From contig NZ_CABFMN010000073.1 in assembly GCF_901875635.1 (NCBI RefSeq), forward strand, positions 62,001 through 126,000: a stretch of 64,000 nt of DNA. Reading direction: 5' to 3'. Under the pieces are notes generated by a model. That model made no database searches. It was not told the DNA's origin and saw only the letters and a list, made by a program, of their open reading frames with translations. The position numbers and the translations under genes are program-made. Source of the stretch: Xylophilus ampelinus (GTDB taxonomy: Bacteria; Pseudomonadota; Gammaproteobacteria; Burkholderiales; Burkholderiaceae_C). Below, piece after piece: positions 10,038 through 19,982 of this stretch. Position 1 is the first letter of the stretch, and every line of letters starts with the position of its first letter.

Positions 10038-11504
10038 ATGCAGCGCATCCATCCCGACCGAATCCCCGCACCGCTGCCGCTGTTCGGCACGCAGGCCACG
10101 CGCCGCCTCGAGCAGGCCGCCGCGGCCGTCCTGCCCCCGCACACGCTGATGCAGCGCGCCGGCCTTGCCGTGGCGAGGATGGCCATGGCCATCGCGCCGA
10201 ATGCGCGTTCGGTATGGATCGCCTGCGGCCCCGGCAACAACGGCGGTGACGGCTTCGAGGCGGCCCTGCATCTTCAGCAGCGCGGCTACGCGCCGACGGT
10301 GACCTGGATCGGCGACCCATCGCGCTTGCCATCCGACGCGCAGGCGTCGCTGCGCCGTGCAAAGGCAGCCGGCGTCACGATCGCCGACGAGCCGCCGGCC
10401 TCGCCCGACCTGGCCATCGACGCCCTGCTCGGCCTGGGCAGCACGCGCGCGCCGGAAGGCCGCATGGCGCAGTGGCTGCAGCGCATGCACGACAGCGCGA
10501 CGCCGGTGCTGGCGGTCGATCTGCCCTCGGGCCTGGACGCCGATACCGGCCGCCATGCTATGGATTTCATAGCTGGAAGCGCCCGTCCCGCGGGCGCTGC
10601 AGCCCGTTTTTGCTTGAGCCTGCTCAGCTTGAAGCCCGGCCTCTTCACCGCCGAAGGGCGCGACTGGGCCGGCGAGGTCTGGTTCGACGACCTGGGTTGC
10701 GCGCCCGTGCCGGCAATCGCGGCCGATGCCGAGTTGGCCGCCACCCCCGCCGACACGCGCCGCGCCCATGCCTCGCACAAGGGCAGCTACGGCGACGTCG
10801 CCGTGCTCGGCGGCGTGCCGGGCATGGCGGGCGCTGCGGTGCTGGCCGCGACGGCCGCGCTGCACGCTGGCGCCGGGCGCGTGTTCGTCGGCCTGCTGGG
10901 CGCCGAGGTGGCCTGGGACAGCACCCAGCCGGAGCTGATGTTCCGCGATGCCGGCTCGCTGCCCGCCCCCGGCCAGACGCTGGTCTGCGGTTGCGGCGGC
11001 GGCGACGCGGTGCGCGCCGTGTTGCCGCGCGCGCTGGCCCACGCCGGCCCGCTGGTGCTGGACGCGGATGCGCTCAATGCGCTGGCGGGTGACGCGCAGT
11101 TGCAGTCCCTTCTCGCCGCGCGCAAGGCCGCCACGGTGATGACGCCGCATCCACTGGAGGCGGCGCGACTGCTGGGCAGCGACACGCGCCGCGTGCAGGC
11201 CGACCGGCTGGCCGCGGCGCAGACGCTGGCCAGTCGGCACGGTTGCACGGTGGTGCTCAAGGGCTCGGGCACCGTCGTCGCGCATCCGGGTGAGCGGCCA
11301 TCGATCAACCCGACCGGCAACGCCCGGCTGGCGACGGCGGGCACGGGCGACGTGCTGGCCGGCATGGTGGGCGCCGTCCTCGCCGCCGGCCACCCGCCGC
11401 GCGAGGCCGCGGTTGCGGCCGTGTGGCAGCACGGCGCCCTGGCCGATCGCTGGCAGGCCAACCGGCCGCTGGCGGCATCCGCTCTGGCGCGCGCCGGCTT
11501 CTAA
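10038..11504 (+). CDS. nnr: Bifunctional NAD(P)HX epimerase / ADP-dependent NAD(P)HX dehydratase
   Basis: Repairs hydrated NADH/NADPH. 488 aa, with an N-terminal YjeF_N epimerase domain (residues about 10-215, ACGPGNNGGDGFEAA, DLPSGLDADTG) fused to a C-terminal ribokinase-like dehydratase domain (residues about 245-480, KGSYGDVAVLGG, MTPHPLEAARLL, GNARLATAGTGDVLAGM). Residues 174-194, immediately after the DLPSGLDADTG loop, are encoded by an in-frame copy of the dispersed repeat (10557-10619). They replace the short variable stretch before the conserved LSLKPGLFT. Start ATG 10038 is 44 nt after dadA. Confidence 0.93.
   Translation: MQRIHPDRIPAPLPLFGTQATRRLEQAAAAVLPPHTLMQRAGLAVARMAMAIAPNARSVWIACGPGNNGGDGFEAALHLQQRGYAPTVTWIGDPSRLPSDAQASLRRAKAAGVTIADEPPASPDLAIDALLGLGSTRAPEGRMAQWLQRMHDSATPVLAVDLPSGLDADTGRHAMDFIAGSARPAGAAARFCLSLLSLKPGLFTAEGRDWAGEVWFDDLGCAPVPAIAADAELAATPADTRRAHASHKGSYGDVAVLGGVPGMAGAAVLAATAALHAGAGRVFVGLLGAEVAWDSTQPELMFRDAGSLPAPGQTLVCGCGGGDAVRAVLPRALAHAGPLVLDADALNALAGDAQLQSLLAARKAATVMTPHPLEAARLLGSDTRRVQADRLAAAQTLASRHGCTVVLKGSGTVVAHPGERPSINPTGNARLATAGTGDVLAGMVGAVLAAGHPPREAAVAAVWQHGALADRWQANRPLAASALARAGF
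10557..10619 (+). repeat. Dispersed palindromic repeat, copy C (inside nnr)
   Basis: GCTATGGATTTCATAGC palindrome, then CGGGC-GCTGCA-GCCCG hairpin, TTTTT and GCTTGAGC. It is in frame with nnr and has the same orientation as the gene. The hairpin plus T-run looks like an intrinsic terminator inside a coding sequence. Confidence 0.9.
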
Positions 11505-11561
11505 AAGAAAACGGGCCCGAAGGCCCGTCCTGCTTGCGCAAGCAGCTATCAAAAAGATAGC
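11505..11561 (-). repeat. Dispersed palindromic repeat, copy D, with terminator
   Basis: On the minus strand: GCTATCTTTTTGATAGC, then TGCTTGCGCAAGCA, then an ACGGGCC/GGCCCGT hairpin followed by TTTTCTTTT. It lies between the convergent nnr and SDR genes and should terminate SDR transcription. Confidence 0.85.
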
Positions 11562-11583
11562 GCCTGCGTGTCAGCTCGCGCGC

Positions 11584-12345
11584 TCAGCCTCGGCCCACGA
11601 AAGGCATCTTGGTCGCCATCACCGTGTGGAAGAGCACGTTGGCCTCCAGCGGCAGGTTGGCCATGTAGAGCACCGACTGCCCCACCACCGAGACGTCCAT
11701 CGTGGGCTCGGCGGCGATCTCGCCATTGGCCTGCGGCACGCCCTTCTGAAAGCGCGCGGCCAGCTCGGTCAGCGCATTGCCGACGTCGATCTGCCCCACC
11801 GCGATGTCCCACTTGCGGCCATCGAGCGCCGCCGTCTTGGTCAGGCCCTGCACCGCGTGTTTGGTCGACGTGTAGGCGGCCGAGTTGGGCCGCGGCGTGG
11901 TGGCCGAGATCGAGCCGTTGTTGATGATGCGTCCGCCCTGCGGCGTCTGCGCCTTCATCGTGCGGAAGGCCTGCTGCAGGCAATAGAACATGCCGTTGAG
12001 GTTGATGTCGACCACGCCCTTCCACTGCTCGGGCGTCCAGTCCTCGAACGGGCCCGGCGGGTTGCCCACGCCGGCGTTGTTGAAGAGCAGGTCGACCCGG
12101 CCGAAGCGCTCGACCACGGCGGCGAAGAGCGCCGCCACGGATTCGGGATTCGACACGTCGGTGGGCACGGTGAAGGCGCGGTCGCCGGCACCGGATTCGT
12201 CGGCCACCGCGTCGAGCGGGTCGGGCCGGCGGCCCGCCAGCGCCACGCGCCAGCCGTCGTTCAGCAGGGCCAGCGCCGCCGCTCGGCCGATGCCGGTGCC
12301 GGCGCCGGTCACGATGGCGACGCCCTTCGAAGTCATCTCGTTCAT
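11584..12345 (-). CDS. Short-chain dehydrogenase/reductase, classical SDR
   Basis: NAD(P)-dependent oxidoreductase of unknown substrate. 253 aa with a TGAGTGIG cofactor loop (residues about 13-20), NNAG, and a catalytic Ser-Tyr-Lys set (NGSIS, then YTSTKHA). GGAGA lies upstream of ATG 12345. The substrate loop at residues 185-215 is short and shows no family-specific signature I recognise. It is downstream of rnr on the same strand, 46 nt away, so the two may be cotranscribed. The dispersed repeat at 11505-11561 supplies a terminator. Confidence 0.88.
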   Translation of the reverse strand: MNEMTSKGVAIVTGAGTGIGRAAALALLNDGWRVALAGRRPDPLDAVADESGAGDRAFTVPTDVSNPESVAALFAAVVERFGRVDLLFNNAGVGNPPGPFEDWTPEQWKGVVDINLNGMFYCLQQAFRTMKAQTPQGGRIINNGSISATTPRPNSAAYTSTKHAVQGLTKTAALDGRKWDIAVGQIDVGNALTELAARFQKGVPQANGEIAAEPTMDVSVVGQSVLYMANLPLEANVLFHTVMATKMPFVGRG

Positions 12346-12391
12346 GGATTCAATCTCCAGGGGAAAGCGCGAACAGGGCCGGGCATGCGCC

Positions 12392-14713
12392 TCAGGGCCG
12401 CGGCGCCTTGCGTTTCTTCTTCATCTTGCCGGCCGCCTTCTTGACGGCCGACCTCAGCGCCTGCATCGGCGAAGACGGCATGCGCTCCGCACGCTCGCCA
12501 CGCTCCGCCGACTTGGCCGCGGCCTTGCGCGACTGGCGCTTGTCCGAGGCCTTGGCCGGCACGCCCGAGGCGCCCGCGATGCCCTTGTCCTTGAGCGCAC
12601 GCGCCGTGAGCTCCTCGCCCTCGCGCACCAGGCGGAAGTCGATCTTGCGGCCATCCAGGTCGACGCGGCTGACCTGCACCCGCACCCGGCTGCCGATGGC
12701 GTAGCGGATGCCGGTGCGTTCGCCACGCAGCTCCTGCCGCGCCTCGTCGAACTTGAAGTACTCGCCACCGAGCTCCGTGATGTGCACCAGGCCCTCGACG
12801 TACATCGCATCGAGCGTGACGAAGATGCCGAAGGTGGTGACGGCCGTGACCACGCCGCCGTACTCCTCGCCCAGGTGCTCGCGCATGTACTTGCACTTGA
12901 GCCAGGCTTCGACGTCGCGGCTGGCCTCGTCGGCGCGGCGTTCGTTGGCGCTGCAATGCAGGCCCGCCGCTTCCCAGCCCTGCAGCTCCTTGGCGGGTAC
13001 CACCGTGGCCTTGGCAGGCTTGCTCGTCGGCGCCTTCACCCGGGCCGCCAGGCGCTTGGCCAGCTTGGCCTGCGCCTCGCCCGGCGTCGGCAGCAACGGC
13101 AGCTGGTACTTGGTGTTGGCCAGGATGGCCTTGATCACGCGGTGCACCAGCAGGTCGGGGTAGCGCCGGATCGGGCTGGTGAAGTGCGTGTAGGCCTCGT
13201 AGGCCAGGCCGAAGTGGCCGCTATTGATCGGGGTGTAGATCGCCTGCTGCATCGAGCGCAGCAGCATGGTGTGGATCTGCTGCGCGTCGGGCCGCTCCTT
13301 GGTCGCCGCCGCGATGGCCTGGAACTCCGAGGGATGCGGCTCGTCGCTGATCGACATGCCCACGCCCATGGCCTTGAGATAGCTGCGCAGGATCTCCTTC
13401 TTCTCGGGGGTGGGGCCTTCGTGCACGCGGTACAGGCCCGGGTGCTTGCCCTGCGCGATGAAGTCGGCGCTGCAGACGTTCGCGGCGAGCATTGCCTCCT
13501 CGATCAGGCGGTGCGCCTCGTTGCGCGTGCGCGGCACGATCTTCTCGATGCGGCCGGCGTCGTCGCAGATGATCTGCGTCTCGGTGGTCTCGAAGTCGAC
13601 CGCGCCGCGCTTGCCGCGCTGCTTGAGCAGTGCGCGGTACACGTCGGCGAGGTTGATGAGGTCCTGCACCCGCTCCTTGCGCTTGGCCGCCTCGGGCCCG
13701 CGCGTGTTGGCGAGGATGGTCGCCACCTCGGTGTAGGTGAAGCGGGCGTGGCTGAACATCACCGCCGGGTAGAACTGGTAGGCGTAGATCTCGCCCTCGG
13801 CCGTGACGAGCATGTCGCACACCATGCACAGGCGCTCGACCTCGGGGTTGAGCGAGCACAGGCCGTTGCTCAGCTTCTCGGGCAGCATCGGGATCACGCG
13901 GCGGGGGAAGTACACGCTGGTCGCGCGGTCGTACGCATCGATGTCGATGGCCGAGCCGGTCTTCACATAGGCGCTCACGTCGGCGATGGCCACCAGCAGG
14001 CGCCAGCCGTTGTTGCCGCGCGAGCGGCCGATCTTCGCGGGCTCGCAGTACACAGCGTCGTCGAAGTCGCGCGCGTCCTCGCCGTCGATGGTCACCAGCG
14101 GCACGTCGGTGAGGTCGATGCGCCCCTTCTTGTCGGCGGCACGCACCTTGTCGGGCAACGCCCTGGCCTCGGCCAGGCAGGCATCGGAAAACACGTGCGG
14201 CACACCGTACTTGCGCACGGCGATCTCGATCTCCATGCCCGGGTCGTCGATCTCGCCGAGCACCTCGGTCACGCGGCCGACGGGCTGCCCGAAGAGCGCG
14301 GGCGGTTCGGTGAGTTGAACGACGACCACCTGCCCGGTCTTGGCGGTGCCGGTGGCGCCCTTGGGGATCAGCACGTCCTGGCCGTAGCGCTTGTCTTCGG
14401 GCGCGACGAGCCAGATGCCGCCCTCGTGCAGCAGGCGGCCGATGATGGGTTGTTCGGGTCGCTCGACAATCTCCACCACACGCCCCTCGGGGCGACCGCG
14501 GCGGTCGAGCCGCACGATGCGCGCCTTGACGCGGTCCTTGTGCAGCACCGCGCGCATCTCGTTGGGCGGCAGGTAGATGTCGGCTTCGCCATCGTCGCGC
14601 TGCACGAAGCCGTGTCCGTCGCGATGGCCTTGTACTGTTCCTTCGATTTCTTCCAGCAAGCTGCCGGAGGGGCCTGTATTTTTGATATGATCTCCTTCGT
14701 TCCTGAAATTCAA
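12392..14713 (-). CDS. rnr: Ribonuclease R
   Basis: 3'-to-5' hydrolytic exoribonuclease that degrades structured RNA. Up to 773 aa: cold-shock-like OB domains, then the RNB catalytic domain with [15 protein letters not shown] (Asp213, 216, 218, 219), then S1 domain and a Lys/Arg-rich tail ([12 protein letters not shown]). The start is unusual. The only canonical start in frame near the 5' end is TTG 14713, which has no ribosome site. A strong AAGGAGA (14691-14697) lies downstream of it, five nt before an ATC codon at 14684-14686 (ATC AAA AAT). The next region ([18 protein letters not shown]) is conserved. tRNA-Leu is divergent from it. Confidence 0.93.
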   Translation of the reverse strand: MNFRNEGDHIKNTGPSGSLLEEIEGTVQGHRDGHGFVQRDDGEADIYLPPNEMRAVLHKDRVKARIVRLDRRGRPEGRVVEIVERPEQPIIGRLLHEGGIWLVAPEDKRYGQDVLIPKGATGTAKTGQVVVVQLTEPPALFGQPVGRVTEVLGEIDDPGMEIEIAVRKYGVPHVFSDACLAEARALPDKVRAADKKGRIDLTDVPLVTIDGEDARDFDDAVYCEPAKIGRSRGNNGWRLLVAIADVSAYVKTGSAIDIDAYDRATSVYFPRRVIPMLPEKLSNGLCSLNPEVERLCMVCDMLVTAEGEIYAYQFYPAVMFSHARFTYTEVATILANTRGPEAAKRKERVQDLINLADVYRALLKQRGKRGAVDFETTETQIICDDAGRIEKIVPRTRNEAHRLIEEAMLAANVCSADFIAQGKHPGLYRVHEGPTPEKKEILRSYLKAMGVGMSISDEPHPSEFQAIAAATKERPDAQQIHTMLLRSMQQAIYTPINSGHFGLAYEAYTHFTSPIRRYPDLLVHRVIKAILANTKYQLPLLPTPGEAQAKLAKRLAARVKAPTSKPAKATVVPAKELQGWEAAGLHCSANERRADEASRDVEAWLKCKYMREHLGEEYGGVVTAVTTFGIFVTLDAMYVEGLVHITELGGEYFKFDEARQELRGERTGIRYAIGSRVRVQVSRVDLDGRKIDFRLVREGEELTARALKDKGIAGASGVPAKASDKRQSRKAAAKSAERGERAERMPSSPMQALRSAVKKAAGKMKKKRKAPRP

Positions 14714-14752
14714 AACATGACTGCAGCGCCGAACGGTACAGCAGTTATGAGG

Positions 14753-14837
<85 letters not shown>

Positions 14838-14849
14838 ACAACAGATGAA

Positions 14850-14876
14850 GCCACCGGCCAACCCGGTGGCTTTTTT
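14850..14876 (+). terminator. Rho-independent terminator after tRNA-Leu
   Basis: GCCACCGG stem paired with CCGGTGGC over a short CCAAC loop, followed by TTTTTTC, 13 nt after the tRNA CCA end. Confidence 0.88.
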
Positions 14877-14992
14877 CTTGGCCGAACGCCGCCTCGGTCA
14901 CCACGCAGCAACGACGATGCAACCCGGCCCGCAAGGCCATCGCATCGTCGAATCGCAAGGCGTCAGTCACTCGGCGGTTCGTTCGCACCTTC

Positions 14993-16381
14993 TCAGATCG
15001 GCACGCCGATCAGGTCGTGGCCTTCGGTCCCGACGATGCGGGCCCGCGTGAACTCACCGACCTTGAGCTGCTTGCTGATCTTCTCGGGCGGCAGCAGCCG
15101 CACGATTCCGTCGATCTCTGGCGCGTCGGCATAGCTGCGGCCGAGGCCGCCCTTGCGGCCGAGTGCCGGCGCCGAATCGACCAAGACCTGCATCGTGGCG
15201 CCGATGCGCCGCGTGAGTCGTGCGGTGGATACCGCTTCGGCGACCTCCATGAAGCGAGCGCGCCGCGCCTCGCGTTCCGGCTCGGGCAACATGCCGGGCA
15301 ACGCATTCGCCGTGGCGCCATCGACCGGGCTGTAAGCAAAGCAGCCTGCGCGGTCGATGCCTGCTTCGCGGATGAAATCGAGCAAATGCTCGAACTCCGC
15401 CTCCGTCTCGCCGGGGAAGCCGGCGATGAAGGTGCTGCGGATCACCAACTGCGGGCACATCTCGCGCCAGCGTGCGATGCGTTCGAGGTTCTTCTCGCCG
15501 CTGGCAGGCCGCTTCATGCGGCGCAGCACATCCGGATGGCTGTGCTGCAGGGGCACGTCGAGGTACGGCAGCACCTTGCCTTCGGCCATCAGCGGGATGA
15601 TCTCGTCCACACTTGGGTACGGATACACGTAATGCAAGCGAACCCAGGCGCCATAAGGCTCGGCGATCTCGCCGAGTGTGCGCACCAGTTCGAGCATGCG
15701 CGTCTTCACCGGCTTGCCGTCCCAGAAGCCCGTGCGGTACTTCACGTCGACACCGTAGGCCGAGGTGTCCTGGCTGATCACCAGCAGTTCCTTCACGCCC
15801 CCTTCGAAGAGCGCCCTCGCCTCCTTGAGCACGTCGCCCACGGGCCGCGACACGAGGTCGCCGCGCATGGAAGGAATGATGCAGAAGGTGCAACGGTGGT
15901 TGCAGCCTTCGCTGATCTTCAGATAAGCGTAGTGCTTGGGGGTCAGCTTGATGCCCATGGGGGGCACCAGATCGATGAAGGGATCGTGCGGCTTCGGCAG
16001 GTTGGCATGCACGGCGTCCATCACCTCCTGCGTCGCATGCGGCCCGGTGACGGCGAGCACGCTGGGATGCATCTGGCGCACCAGGTTGCCGCCATCGTCC
16101 CCCGACTTCGCGCCGAGGCAACCCGTGACGATGACGCGCCCGTTCTCGGCCAGCGCCTCGCCGATGGTGTCGAGGCTTTCCTTCACCGCGTCGTCGATGA
16201 AGCCGCAGGTATTCACGATCACGAGATCGGCACCCTCGAAGGTCTTGGCCGTCTGATAGCCCTCGGCGCTCAACTGGGTGAGGATGAGTTCGGAATCGGT
16301 GAGGGCCTTGGGGCAGCCCAGGCTCACGAACCCGACCTTGGGGGCAGCCGCGCTTCGTTCGGGGGAGACAACTTCGCTCAT
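14993..16381 (-). CDS. rimO: Ribosomal protein S12 methylthiotransferase RimO
   Basis: Radical-SAM methylthiotransferase that modifies the conserved aspartate of S12. 462 aa. The N-terminal UPF0004 domain carries the first cluster cysteines (C23, C59, C88), with [12 protein letters not shown] as the RimO-type motif. The radical-SAM cluster C160-NHR-C164-TF-C167 and a C-terminal TRAM domain ([17 protein letters not shown]) follow. ATG 16381 is used. It is convergent with tRNA-Leu; the 116 bases after the tRNA terminator show nothing. Confidence 0.95.
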   Translation of the reverse strand: MSEVVSPERSAAAPKVGFVSLGCPKALTDSELILTQLSAEGYQTAKTFEGADLVIVNTCGFIDDAVKESLDTIGEALAENGRVIVTGCLGAKSGDDGGNLVRQMHPSVLAVTGPHATQEVMDAVHANLPKPHDPFIDLVPPMGIKLTPKHYAYLKISEGCNHRCTFCIIPSMRGDLVSRPVGDVLKEARALFEGGVKELLVISQDTSAYGVDVKYRTGFWDGKPVKTRMLELVRTLGEIAEPYGAWVRLHYVYPYPSVDEIIPLMAEGKVLPYLDVPLQHSHPDVLRRMKRPASGEKNLERIARWREMCPQLVIRSTFIAGFPGETEAEFEHLLDFIREAGIDRAGCFAYSPVDGATANALPGMLPEPEREARRARFMEVAEAVSTARLTRRIGATMQVLVDSAPALGRKGGLGRSYADAPEIDGIVRLLPPEKISKQLKVGEFTRARIVGTEGHDLIGVPI

Positions 16382-16432
16382 GCGCCTATTGTCCCAGTTC
16401 TGCGGCCGACGGGCCGCGAGGCGCAGCGGCGC

Positions 16433-16966
16433 TCAGGGGCGCTTCAGGCCGAAGGCGCCAAGCACCTGTTCGGTGTTCTTCTGCATCTGCTCCTGCATCT
16501 GCACGAAAACGTTCTTCGACTGTTCGACGTAGCTACCCATCAGGCCCTGCAGCATCGGCGACTGCATGGTCATGAAGTGCGACCACATCTCGGGCGTCAG
16601 CGTCTGCGCCTTTTCGGCGAGTTGCGCCTGCACCTCCGTCATCGCCTGGATGTTCTTCTCGAGGTACGGTCCCATGAAGCCCTGCATGGCCTGGCCATAG
16701 AAGCGAATGATGCTGGCCAGCACCTGCTCGGTGAACATCGGCGCACCGCCCGCCTCTTCTTCCAGGATGATCTGCAGCAGGATGCTGCGCGTGAGGTCGT
16801 CGCCGCTCTTGGCATCGCGGACGACGAAGCTGGCGCCTTCGATCACGAGTTGCTTGACCTCCGCCAGCGTGATGTAGGCGGAGGTGTCGGTGTCGTACAG
16901 GCGGCGGTTCGGATACTTCTTGATCACTCGCTGCGGCGACTTGGAAGCAACCTTCTTGCTCTGCAC
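16433..16966 (-). CDS. phaR: Polyhydroxyalkanoate synthesis repressor PhaR
   Basis: Regulator that in the family binds both PHA granules and the phasin promoter, derepressing phasin when polymer accumulates. 177 aa. The N-terminal DNA-binding domain begins with VIKKYPNRRLYDTDTSAYITL, followed by two PHB_acc segments (SILLQIILEEEAG and QAMQGFMGPYLEKN regions). The start is GTG 16966, supported by AAGGAG six nt upstream; no ATG is in frame before the conserved domain. The genome therefore very likely makes PHB, consistent with 3-hydroxybutyrate dehydrogenase at 21 kb. Confidence 0.95.
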   Translation of the reverse strand: MQSKKVASKSPQRVIKKYPNRRLYDTDTSAYITLAEVKQLVIEGASFVVRDAKSGDDLTRSILLQIILEEEAGGAPMFTEQVLASIIRFYGQAMQGFMGPYLEKNIQAMTEVQAQLAEKAQTLTPEMWSHFMTMQSPMLQGLMGSYVEQSKNVFVQMQEQMQKNTEQVLGAFGLKRP

Positions 16967-17082
16967 TGCAAACTCCTTCAGATGGCGCGCCCGACGAGGG
17001 CTCGGGACATTCTAGGGAGACGTTTTGTTGCACCGCGCCAAGGTTTACCCTCACGGCCCGTCAAGCCCGGCTGCACGAGCCG

Positions 17083-17457
17083 TCAAAGGCTGGCGCTGGC
17101 GTATTCCGCCCCGCAGTTGCGGCACTTGGCGGTCTCGACGCTGCCGTCCTCGCTGTCGTGGAAGCTCAGCAAGGTCTTGGTGCCGCTGAATACCCAGCAG
17201 CGCGGGCAATGCTCATGGCCCGCCACGGGCAGGTAGCCGCGGGCCCGCTGCTCGGCGCGCTCACGCGTCACCGTGATGCCATGCTGGCGCTCCGCGCGGG
17301 CCACGTCCTCGGCCGCCATCGAATGGTGGCGACCCGCGGCGCGATCGTTGATGCCGTACACCACACGAGCGAATTCCAGTGGCGCCTGTCGCAACAGGGC
17401 CGCCAGTCGCTGTTCGGTGCGCATGGCGTCGACGGGGGTTTCGGACGGGCTGATCAC
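17083..17457 (-). CDS. Hypothetical protein with C-terminal zinc-ribbon-like cysteines
   Basis: I do not recognise a named family. Up to 124 aa from GTG 17457; ATG 17424 (113 aa) is an alternative, and neither has a clear ribosome site. The N-terminal half is helical and charged. The C-terminal half has CPRC (HEHCPRCWVFSG) and, about 30 residues later, CRNC (AKCRNCGAEY), a likely four-cysteine zinc knuckle. It stands alone between phaR and tRNA-Val. Confidence 0.7.
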   Translation of the reverse strand: MISPSETPVDAMRTEQRLAALLRQAPLEFARVVYGINDRAAGRHHSMAAEDVARAERQHGITVTRERAEQRARGYLPVAGHEHCPRCWVFSGTKTLLSFHDSEDGSVETAKCRNCGAEYASASL

Positions 17458-17646
17458 GTGGGAAATTCAAAGACGCCGGCCCTTGCGGCCAGACTCCTCG
17501 GCAAGGTACCACAACAGCAACGTTGCCGCCATCGACCCGATTGGCTATGCACGCCAGCCGGATCGCCAAAGCCCGAGATGCGCATGGCAAAAGCCATGCG
17601 ACCCACGGCGCGAAACGCCGCGGCGGCTTGGACGGAAAAGGGAAAT

Positions 17647-17723
17647 TGGTAGGCGCGATTGGACTCGAACCAACGACCCCCACCATGTCAAGGTGGTGCT
17701 CTAACCAGCTGAGCTACGCGCCT
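17647..17723 (-). tRNA. tRNA-Val (anticodon GAC)
   Basis: Minus-strand acceptor AGGCGCG/CGCGCCT, discriminator A and encoded CCA. D-arm GCTCAGCTGGTTAGAGC, anticodon loop TTGACAT with GAC at 17687-17689, and T-arm GGTTCGAGTCC. 77 nt. Confidence 0.96.
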
Positions 17724-17743
17724 AGGTTGTATTCGAGACCGCA

Positions 17744-17749
17744 AGTATA
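17744..17749 (-). promoter_or_regulatory. Candidate -10 box for tRNA-Val
   Basis: TATACT on the minus strand about 20 nt upstream of the tRNA 5' end, in the gap after relA. GC-rich sequence follows, consistent with a stable-RNA discriminator. The -35 is not convincing. Confidence 0.5.
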
Positions 17750-17769
17750 GCGCGATTTCACACGCTCTC

Positions 17770-19953
17770 TCAGCGTCGGCGCGCAGAACGCACACCGGCC
17801 ACCCCGGTGACGATGCCCAGCACATGCGCCAGCCGCGCGGTGTCGGCGATCTCGACGGTGAAGGTCATCCACGCCGTGCCCTTTACCGACTGCGTCTGGA
17901 CGCCGATGACGTTCATCTTCTCGCGCGCGAACACGTCGGAGATGTCGCGCAGCAGCCCTTGTCGATCGGCCGCCTCCACCGACACGTCGACCGCATAGAC
18001 CGACTCGCCCGCGACCTTCGGCCGTCCCCATTCGACATCGATGACACGTTCCGCATCGCGCACGGCCATCATGCGAAAGTTGCTGCAATCGGCGCGGTGG
18101 ATGCTCACGCCATGCCCGCGAGTGACGAAGCCGCGGATTGCGTCGGGCGGTGCAGGCCGGCAGCACTTGGCCAGTTGCGTCATCAGCGACGACACACCCA
18201 CCACCAGCACCCCGCCCTTGCCGCCGTCGTTCACGCGCGGCTTGCGGATGAGCGGCGCCTCCTCGGCCGGCGTCACCTCCTGCGGCCGCAGCAGGTTCTC
18301 GATGTTGCGCAGAGAGAACTCGTCCTTGCCCACCACCTCGAAGAGATGATCGGCCGAGCGGAAGCCCAGTTGAGAGGCCAGGTCCTCGAGCTTGAGTGCC
18401 GTCTTGCCCTCCCGCTGCAACAACCGCTCGACCGCTTCACGGCCTCGCGCGATCGTCTCGTGCGTGGCCTGTGCGTTGAACCAGGCGCGCACCTTCGCAC
18501 GCGCGCGGTGGCTGGCCAGGTAGCCCAGTTCGGGGTTCAGCCAGTCGCGCGACGGCCCGCCTTCCTTCGCGGCAATGATTTCCACCGTCTGGCCGTTCTG
18601 CAGCGGCGTGTTCAGCGGCACCATGGCACCGTCGATGCGCGCGCCGCGGCAGCGGTGGCCGAGCGTGGTGTGGACCGTGTATGCGAAGTCCACCGCCGTC
18701 GCACCCTGGGGCAGTTCCACGATGGCCGCATCGGGCGTGAGCACATAGATGCGGTCGTCGAACAGGCCCTGGCCCTGCTGGCCGCTGAGGTCTCGCTCCC
18801 AAGCCAGGAGCTGACGCAGCACGGCGATCTTGGCGTCGTACTCGCCCCCGGCCCAAACGCCCGCGTACCCGCGCGGGCCGGCTTCCTTGTAGGCCCAGTG
18901 CGCGGCTACGCCGTGCTCGGCATGGTCGTGCATCTCCTCGGTGCGGATCTGGATCTCGATCGGCTTGTCGGCCCGGCCGCCCACCGCATCGCGGACCACC
19001 GTGTGCAGCGACTGGTAGCCGTTGGCCTTCGGCCGCGCGATGTAGTCGTCGAACTCCTCGACGATCGGCTGGAAATGCGAATGCACCCAGGCCAGCACGG
19101 CGTAGCAGCCCTTCACGTCTGGCACGATCACACGCAGCGCCAGGATGTCGAACACCTGGTCGAAGTCCAGCGACTTGCCGCGCATCTTCTTGACGATGCT
19201 GTAGATGTTCTTGGGGCGCCCCTGCACCGTGGCGCGAATACCCTCGCCCTCGAGCCCCTGCTCCAGCCGCTCGCGCAACTGCGCCACGTAGCCTTCGCGT
19301 TCGACGCGCTTCTCGTCGAGCAGGCGCGCGATCAGCTTGTAGGTTTCGGGTTCGAGAAAGCGGAACGAGAGGTCCTCGATCTCCCACTTCACCTGCCAGA
19401 TGCCGAGCCGGTTCGCCAGCGGCGCGAAGACCTGCAGGGACTCACGCGCCAGGCTCTCGGGCACCGGCTGTCGGGTGGCTGCCGCATGGCGCAGCGTCTG
19501 AAGCCGCGATGCCAGCCGCAGCATGACCACCCGCAGGTCGCGCGAGAAGGCCAGCAGCATCTTGCGCACGTTCTCGGTCTGGCCGGCGGCGCCCTCGTGC
19601 AAGTGCACGGCGCTGCGCGTCTGCTTCTGCACCTGAACGAGCTTGGTGGTCTCCACCGCCAACGACGCGAAGTTGTCGCCGAAGACCTTGGCGATGACTT
19701 CCTGCGGCCGATTCAGGTGCTGGCACGAGTACACGAGATAGGTAGCCGCCTGCATCGCCTCCGAGCCACCCATGGAGGCCACGATCGCGGCCACCGCGTC
19801 GGCATGCGCGAGGGTGTTCTCACCGGTGTCGAGCACCTCGTCGGCGATCAGCGGGGCAGCAAAGAGCCGTGCGCGCTCCAGCATGTTCGCCATCGCGGGC
19901 GCCTGCGCTGTGGCGGCCGACAAGGCGTGGTCGGCAATGGCGGGCTCGGACAC
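17770..19953 (-). CDS. relA: RelA-type (p)ppGpp synthetase
   Basis: Ribosome-associated stringent-response synthetase making (p)ppGpp from ATP and GTP/GDP. About 727 aa from the chosen GTG 19953; a TTG lies 24 nt upstream and could also serve. The order is a pseudo-hydrolase domain (residues about 40-180), synthetase domain (residues about 245-360), TGS domain beginning DDRIYVLTPDAAIVEL, a cysteine-containing CCRPAPPDAIRGFVTRGHGV region, then ACT. Two features mark it as monofunctional: the hydrolase His-Asp motif is replaced by LVYSCQ near residue 75, and the synthetase has the acidic EFDD motif (residues 300-303) rather than RxKD. It follows the hydrolase gene by 29 nt. Confidence 0.93.
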   Translation of the reverse strand: MSEPAIADHALSAATAQAPAMANMLERARLFAAPLIADEVLDTGENTLAHADAVAAIVASMGGSEAMQAATYLVYSCQHLNRPQEVIAKVFGDNFASLAVETTKLVQVQKQTRSAVHLHEGAAGQTENVRKMLLAFSRDLRVVMLRLASRLQTLRHAAATRQPVPESLARESLQVFAPLANRLGIWQVKWEIEDLSFRFLEPETYKLIARLLDEKRVEREGYVAQLRERLEQGLEGEGIRATVQGRPKNIYSIVKKMRGKSLDFDQVFDILALRVIVPDVKGCYAVLAWVHSHFQPIVEEFDDYIARPKANGYQSLHTVVRDAVGGRADKPIEIQIRTEEMHDHAEHGVAAHWAYKEAGPRGYAGVWAGGEYDAKIAVLRQLLAWERDLSGQQGQGLFDDRIYVLTPDAAIVELPQGATAVDFAYTVHTTLGHRCRGARIDGAMVPLNTPLQNGQTVEIIAAKEGGPSRDWLNPELGYLASHRARAKVRAWFNAQATHETIARGREAVERLLQREGKTALKLEDLASQLGFRSADHLFEVVGKDEFSLRNIENLLRPQEVTPAEEAPLIRKPRVNDGGKGGVLVVGVSSLMTQLAKCCRPAPPDAIRGFVTRGHGVSIHRADCSNFRMMAVRDAERVIDVEWGRPKVAGESVYAVDVSVEAADRQGLLRDISDVFAREKMNVIGVQTQSVKGTAWMTFTVEIADTARLAHVLGIVTGVAGVRSARRR

Positions 19954-19982
19954 GGACAGACTCTCTGAAACCAAACGAACAC

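Noticed and set aside
15017..17236. 739-codon plus-strand frame opposite rimO and phaR
   Set aside because: High-GC antisense shadow; rimO and phaR carry all recognisable motifs on the other strand.
17261..17686. 141-codon minus-strand frame running from tRNA-Val into the zinc-ribbon gene
   Set aside because: It overlaps the tRNA on the same strand and the hypothetical gene in another frame, with low-complexity Arg/Pro composition.
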